From Flavobacterium sp. UBA6135 (GTDB lineage: Bacteria; Bacteroidota; Bacteroidia; Flavobacteriales; Flavobacteriaceae), in NCBI RefSeq assembly GCF_002428305.1, contig NZ_DIVJ01000041.1:1-8736 (forward strand): DNA of 8,736 bases. The letters run 5' to 3'. The notes beneath the pieces are model-generated. The model made no database searches. It was not told the origin of the DNA and worked only from the letters and a program-made list of their open reading frames with translations. Shown here in pieces: positions 6,175 through 8,736 of the stretch; positions within the stretch are counted from its first letter, which is position 1; each line of letters begins with the position of its first letter. A program made the translations under genes and the position numbers.

Positions 6175-6531
6175 TTCACAATTGGCGTTATTTTTTAACA
6201 ACAAGTAATGTTATTCTTACCTTTTTATTTTTTTAATAAATTGCGGAAAATCAAACATTTAAAGATATTATTTTTTATAGTGTACACTTGAAACTACTTA
6301 TTAAAGTAATAATTTAGAAAGAAATTGCCGTCGTAACAATTTAATAATCAGTCAGTTGTGTTTTTGTAAAGAATAGCTTTCCTACTGAAGGAAGCGAAGG
6401 TAAAAAAGGGAGATATTTTTTTAGTGATGATTCTGATAATGTGGGAGTTAGCTTTTGTTAATTTTTTTATTCGCAATCCACCATATCCAGCGATAAAATC
6501 TATGTGTTTTTTTGATTTTATAGTTTTTTTT

Positions 6532-6566
6532 GCCACAAATTCACAAATTAGAGCTTCACTCTTTTT
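6532..6566. repeat. Partial copy of dispersed repeat (left end only)
   Basis: GCCACAAATTCACAAA followed by TTAGAGCTTCACTC and a T-run matches the start of the full copy at 8005-8040 (GCCACGAATTCACGAA, then TTAGAGCTTCGCTC and T-run). The hairpin part is missing, so it is a truncated copy, with a full copy starting about 50 bp later. Confidence 0.8.
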
Positions 6567-6617
6567 TGTTTCACTAAGTTTTAAGAAGGGTGGCACAGAG
6601 TTTCACAACGTTTTTTG

Positions 6618-6740
6618 TTAGAGCTTCGTTCATTTTTGGAACGCGGATGAGGCGGATTTGACGGATGGTTACGGATTTTTTTACGCTACTCCAACTCCGT
6701 CAGAGTTCCAAACGCTGACGGAGTTGATAACAATAGAAAT
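6618..6740. repeat. Dispersed repeat copy 1 with hairpin
   Basis: It starts with TTAGAGCTTCGTTC, then several CGGAT words about 9-10 bp apart (6643-6676), then TACGCTACTC, and ends in a hairpin (CAACTCCGTCAG 6692-6703, CTGACGGAGTTG 6715-6726; 12-bp perfect stem). The matching tail ATAACAATAGAAAT is also seen after copy 3. The tip of this hairpin (GTTCCAAAC) is the reverse complement of that in copies 2 and 3. No T-tract follows, so it is not an obvious terminator. Confidence 0.9.
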
Positions 6741-6846
6741 TAGAGCTTCGTTCATTTTTGGAACACGGATTACACAGATTTTGCGGATGGTTACGGATTT
6801 TTTACGCTACTCCAACTCCGTCAGAGTTTGGAACTCTGACGGAGTT
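6740..6846. repeat. Dispersed repeat copy 2 with perfect hairpin
   Basis: Direct tandem neighbour of copy 1. TTAGAGCTTCGTTC at the left is identical to copy 1 and TACGCTACTCC before the hairpin is shared. It ends in a perfect 15-bp stem, AACTCCGTCAGAGTT (6814-6828) and AACTCTGACGGAGTT (6832-6846), with a 3-nt TGG loop. Its CGGAT block has diverged (CGGATTACACAGATT). It lies about 95 bp downstream of the stop of the exported-protein gene. Confidence 0.9.
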
Positions 6847-6942
6847 ACTATAGTACGAGTGGTAAACGGTAAGTATTTGTTACTACAAGCCATTCCCAAC
6901 ACTGCTGCGGTGTCTTTATATAAGCAATAGGCTTAACTACAA

Positions 6943-7890
6943 TTACCGACGCATCGTCCAAAAGTCAAACCCCAAACCAATACCGATATAAGGTTTGCGA
7001 TGGTAATTCCAATCGTTGATATTCTTGGTCAATCCGATATCCCAACCATAAAAACCTAAGATTTTAAAGCCTCGAATGTTTAAGCCCAAGCCCGGAGTGA
7101 CAAACACTACGAGTCCTTCTTCTTCATTGTCATAGTTAGCCCCCGAAAGACTTGTGGAGCCATTGTCTAATGTGATGCGACCCAATCCAAATCCCAATCC
7201 GGCTGATACGCCATAGGTGTTTTTTTTAGCATCCATCCTGCGGTTTTTAAAAACTTCCCAATCTTGATTCAAACTGAACGCTGTACCAATTTTGAACTCA
7301 CTGGTCACTTGACTGTTCAAACGGTTATCAACAGCGGGACGAATGGTAAAGGGAATGGTAATGGCACTCCATTTGGTATGTAAATGTGAAAAAATCACTT
7401 TTTCATTGGCCGGTAACGGAATGTAAACGATTTGATTTAGAGCTGCATCAGCGGCTTCCGTAAAAGGTATGGGATTCAAATATACTTTATCAGGAGCGTC
7501 GCTGGTGTGTTTGATGTTTTGAATTTTCCAGTTCGTACGAACTGTGATGCTGCTGTCTTTTTTTGTGTATAGCAGCGTATCTTTTTCCAAGGTTCTCTGG
7601 ATGGTAACACCGCCTTTCACTTCCGTAATGGTCCAACCGGCTTTTAGTACTTCTTTTTGTAATGCGGTTGGGATAACCACTTTATCTTGGTGGGGCCAAG
7701 CTCGGTGTAAGGTATAGACGTTAATCACTTTCGTTTGCTGTGGCTGTCCAAAGCAAATGCCATTTGACATCCAAAAACAGCATACTATCAGACTTAACAA
7801 TGGAAGCCATTTTATTGTTTTAGAGGATGTAAGTCTATTTAGGTTTTTTTGGAGCGGTAGGTTGCTGTAGTTTTTAGGAGTACTATTCAT
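6943..7890 (-). CDS. Exported protein, probable outer-membrane beta-barrel; function unknown
   Basis: A 315-residue protein I cannot assign to a named family. After a hydrophilic N-terminal stretch (1-23) there is a hydrophobic segment (WLPLLSLIVCCFWMSNGICF, 28-47) preceded by lysines and followed by GQPQQ, consistent with a signal peptide cleaved near residue 48. The next in-frame Met is inside that segment, so the upstream ATG is kept. The middle (about 50-185) is soluble-looking. The C-terminal third (about 195-315) has alternating aromatic/glycine strands: SEFKIGTAFSL, YGVSAGLGFGLGRITL, LVVFVTPGLGLNI, KILGFYGWDIGLT and YIGIGLGFDFW near the end. This pattern is typical of small outer-membrane beta-barrels, with turns rich in N and D. 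It stands alone, is flanked by direct repeats on both sides, and has no clear intrinsic terminator. A surface role is inference. Confidence 0.8.
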   Translation of the reverse strand: MNSTPKNYSNLPLQKNLNRLTSSKTIKWLPLLSLIVCCFWMSNGICFGQPQQTKVINVYTLHRAWPHQDKVVIPTALQKEVLKAGWTITEVKGGVTIQRTLEKDTLLYTKKDSSITVRTNWKIQNIKHTSDAPDKVYLNPIPFTEAADAALNQIVYIPLPANEKVIFSHLHTKWSAITIPFTIRPAVDNRLNSQVTSEFKIGTAFSLNQDWEVFKNRRMDAKKNTYGVSAGLGFGLGRITLDNGSTSLSGANYDNEEEGLVVFVTPGLGLNIRGFKILGFYGWDIGLTKNINDWNYHRKPYIGIGLGFDFWTMRR

Positions 7891-8004
7891 TTTTTAGGAA
7901 AAATAGAGGTTTAAATACGTGTACAATTTATAAATTAAATTTGAGGGTATCAAAATTTTATTTGGGTTGGTGTTTTTTGGAATACGGAGCTTAGGTCTTT
8001 TTTT

Positions 8005-8142
8005 GCCACGAATTCACGAATTAGAGCTTCGCTCTTTTTTTGGAACACGGATGACGCGGATTTGACGGATGGTCGCGGATTTTTTACGCTACTACAACTC
8101 CGTCAGAGTTTGGAACTCTGACGGAGTTGCTAACGAAAGAAA
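8005..8142. repeat. Dispersed repeat copy 3, most complete
   Basis: The fullest copy: left leader GCCACGAATTCACGAA (8005-8020), TTAGAGCTTCGCTC plus T-run, four CGGAT words at 9-10 bp spacing (8048-8080), TACGCTACTA, and a perfect 16-bp stem (8095-8110 and 8114-8129) with TGG loop, followed by CTAACGAAAGAAAT. It has the same orientation as copies 1 and 2, so the gene between them is bracketed by direct repeats. Confidence 0.9.
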
Positions 8143-8618
8143 TCAGACCGGTAACCACTTTGTTACTTCCCAATACAGAAATTAACAGCCCCAAATATAC
8201 TTGGGTTTGTAGATTTCAAGGTACAAATTAGGTACAAGCCTGAACAAAAAATCTCAAAGTAAAACAAAATATATTTCTTCATCTATTTGATAAATTTTGA
8301 AACCCCAGAATTTTAAAGAACACATTGAACCAATGAAACTGGTTTGTGCAAATTTATGAAAATAGTGAATACAAAATGCTTTTTTATTGCGATGGATAGA
8401 AAGGACTTTAATCGAACACTTGATCCCTATCTTATCCTTTTTTGATGCCTTGTAAGATTTCTCAAAACTTTATTTTGTTTATAAGATTTATTTGTAAATA
8501 AATATAGATTTATAAGAAGCATTAAATAATTATTGGTTCTCTATAAAGCTAGGAGTGGCTTTACTCTTGTGATAAATATTTTGAAGTACCCATTACTATT
8601 TCCTGTTTATTAATTCCA

Positions 8619-8714
8619 CATAATTACGTTTACTAATATTGCCACGTTTATTTTTGCTAATTTTAGCACAATTATGTTTACTAATTTTAGTACTTTTATA
8701 TTTGCTAATATTAG
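8619..8714. repeat. Four-unit 24-bp tandem array with palindromic cores
   Basis: Units occupy 8619-8642, 8643-8666, 8667-8690 and 8691-8714, each exactly 24 bp. Each ends with a (near-)palindrome: CTAATATTGC, CTAATTTTAG, CTAATTTTAG, CTAATATTAG (the last a perfect 10-bp palindrome). Units 1 and 3 share ATTAYGTTTACTAAT and units 2 and 4 share TTTATWTTTGCTAAT, so a 48-bp dimer appears duplicated. The array looks like a set of repressor-binding sites or iterons just upstream of whatever follows the window. Confidence 0.9.
8697..8704 (+). promoter_or_regulatory. Candidate -7 box TATATTTG inside the last array unit
   Basis: TATATTTG matches the Bacteroidota TAnnTTTG element on the plus strand and lies in unit 4 of the 24-bp array, overlapping the putative operator core. 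A TTTA at about 8677-8680, 16 bp upstream, could serve as an imperfect -33 element. The last bases of the window include AAAGGA, which could precede a start codon outside. Transcription would leave the window to the right. Confidence 0.35.
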
Positions 8715-8736
8715 TACAAGAGCAAAGGATAGAATT

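Larger units (their letters stand above)
6058..6942. other. Gene-free region upstream of HU with dispersed repeats
   Basis: About 885 bp without a supported gene. The right half consists largely of dispersed repeat copies (6532-6566, 6618-6740, 6740-6846). Open frames at about 6348-6596 (minus), 6424-6621 (plus) and 6658-6930 (plus) are explained wholly or partly by these repeats. From about 6200 to 6520 I see only AT-rich sequence. The stretch 6895-6930 contains a weak hairpin (ACACTG/CGGTGT). Confidence 0.7.
7891..8736. other. Gene-free right-end region
   Basis: About 845 bp without a supported gene on either strand. It contains the upstream region of the exported-protein gene (including the 12-bp palindrome AATTTATAAATT at 7925-7936), dispersed repeat copy 3, a pair of GGTACAA words 11 bp apart (8220-8226, 8231-8237), about 350 bp of plain AT-rich sequence (8240-8600), and the 24-bp tandem array. 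A 29-codon frame at 8356-8445 (plus) has no support beyond being open. Confidence 0.65.

Noticed and set aside
6348..6596. Minus-strand open frame of 82 codons
   Set aside because: It overlaps the partial dispersed repeat (6532-6566), has a low-complexity lysine/isoleucine-rich translation and no family resemblance.
6692..6846. Repeat hairpins as transcription terminators
   Set aside because: Neither strand has a T-tract directly after the stems at 6692-6726 or 6814-6846.
6658..6930. Plus-strand open frame of 90 codons
   Set aside because: Most of it translates dispersed repeat copies 1 and 2 (the SEFQTLTEL and VRVWNSDGVT stretches come from the hairpins). Only the last ~25 codons are outside the repeats, and they match no family I know.
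8220..8237. Integrase attachment site from paired GGTACAA words
   Set aside because: Only two 7-bp words 11 bp apart, no adjacent tRNA gene or integrase, and no second copy elsewhere in the window.
8356..8445. 29-codon plus-strand open frame
   Set aside because: No upstream signal, no homology I recognise, and length within chance expectation.
8619..8714. CRISPR array at the right edge
   Set aside because: The 24-bp units are directly adjacent with no unique spacers and vary among themselves.

Overview
The window looks like a chromosomal segment of a Flavobacterium-type member of the Bacteroidota. This rests on the AT-rich sequence, start codons without Shine-Dalgarno sites, several TAnnTTTG-type (Bacteroidota -7) boxes, a histone-like protein of the Bacteroidota HU-related family, and dispersed intergenic repeats. 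The genus is inferred, not proven. All four clear functional assignments and the one unassigned gene lie on the minus strand.

Region 1 (19-4610) is a tightly packed minus-strand operon: hsdM (type I DNA methyltransferase), then a 657-residue ABC-type ATPase fused to a TOPRIM/DUF4435-like domain, then hsdS (specificity subunit). The gaps are 2 and 0 nt, and the second junction reads TAAATG. The middle protein has the layout expected of a fused PARIS (AriA-AriB) defence protein. PARIS is known to respond to phage proteins that inhibit restriction, such as Ocr, so a PARIS-like guard translated together with the R-M subunits it would guard is the most interesting feature here. hsdR is absent and may lie beyond the left edge. 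HsdS stops where its second conserved helix should begin, so it is truncated or frameshifted.

Region 2 (4611-5673) has no convincing gene. It holds the candidate hsdM promoter, an 8-unit heptamer tandem repeat with short inverted copies about 400 bp away, a terminator-like hairpin whose loop sequence recurs at the HU stop codon, four degenerate repeats of about 22 bp, and the HU terminator.

Region 3 (5674-6057) is the HU-related DNA-binding protein. Region 4 (6058-6942) has its upstream region and two full plus one partial copies of a dispersed repeat of about 110-120 bp that ends in a near-perfect hairpin.

Region 5 (6943-7890) encodes an exported protein with a probable outer-membrane beta-barrel C-terminus, flanked on both sides by direct copies of that repeat. 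Region 6 (7891-8736) has no gene. It holds the third full repeat copy and, at the right edge, a four-unit 24-bp tandem array with palindromic cores and a TAnnTTTG box, probably the operator/promoter of a plus-strand gene beyond the window.
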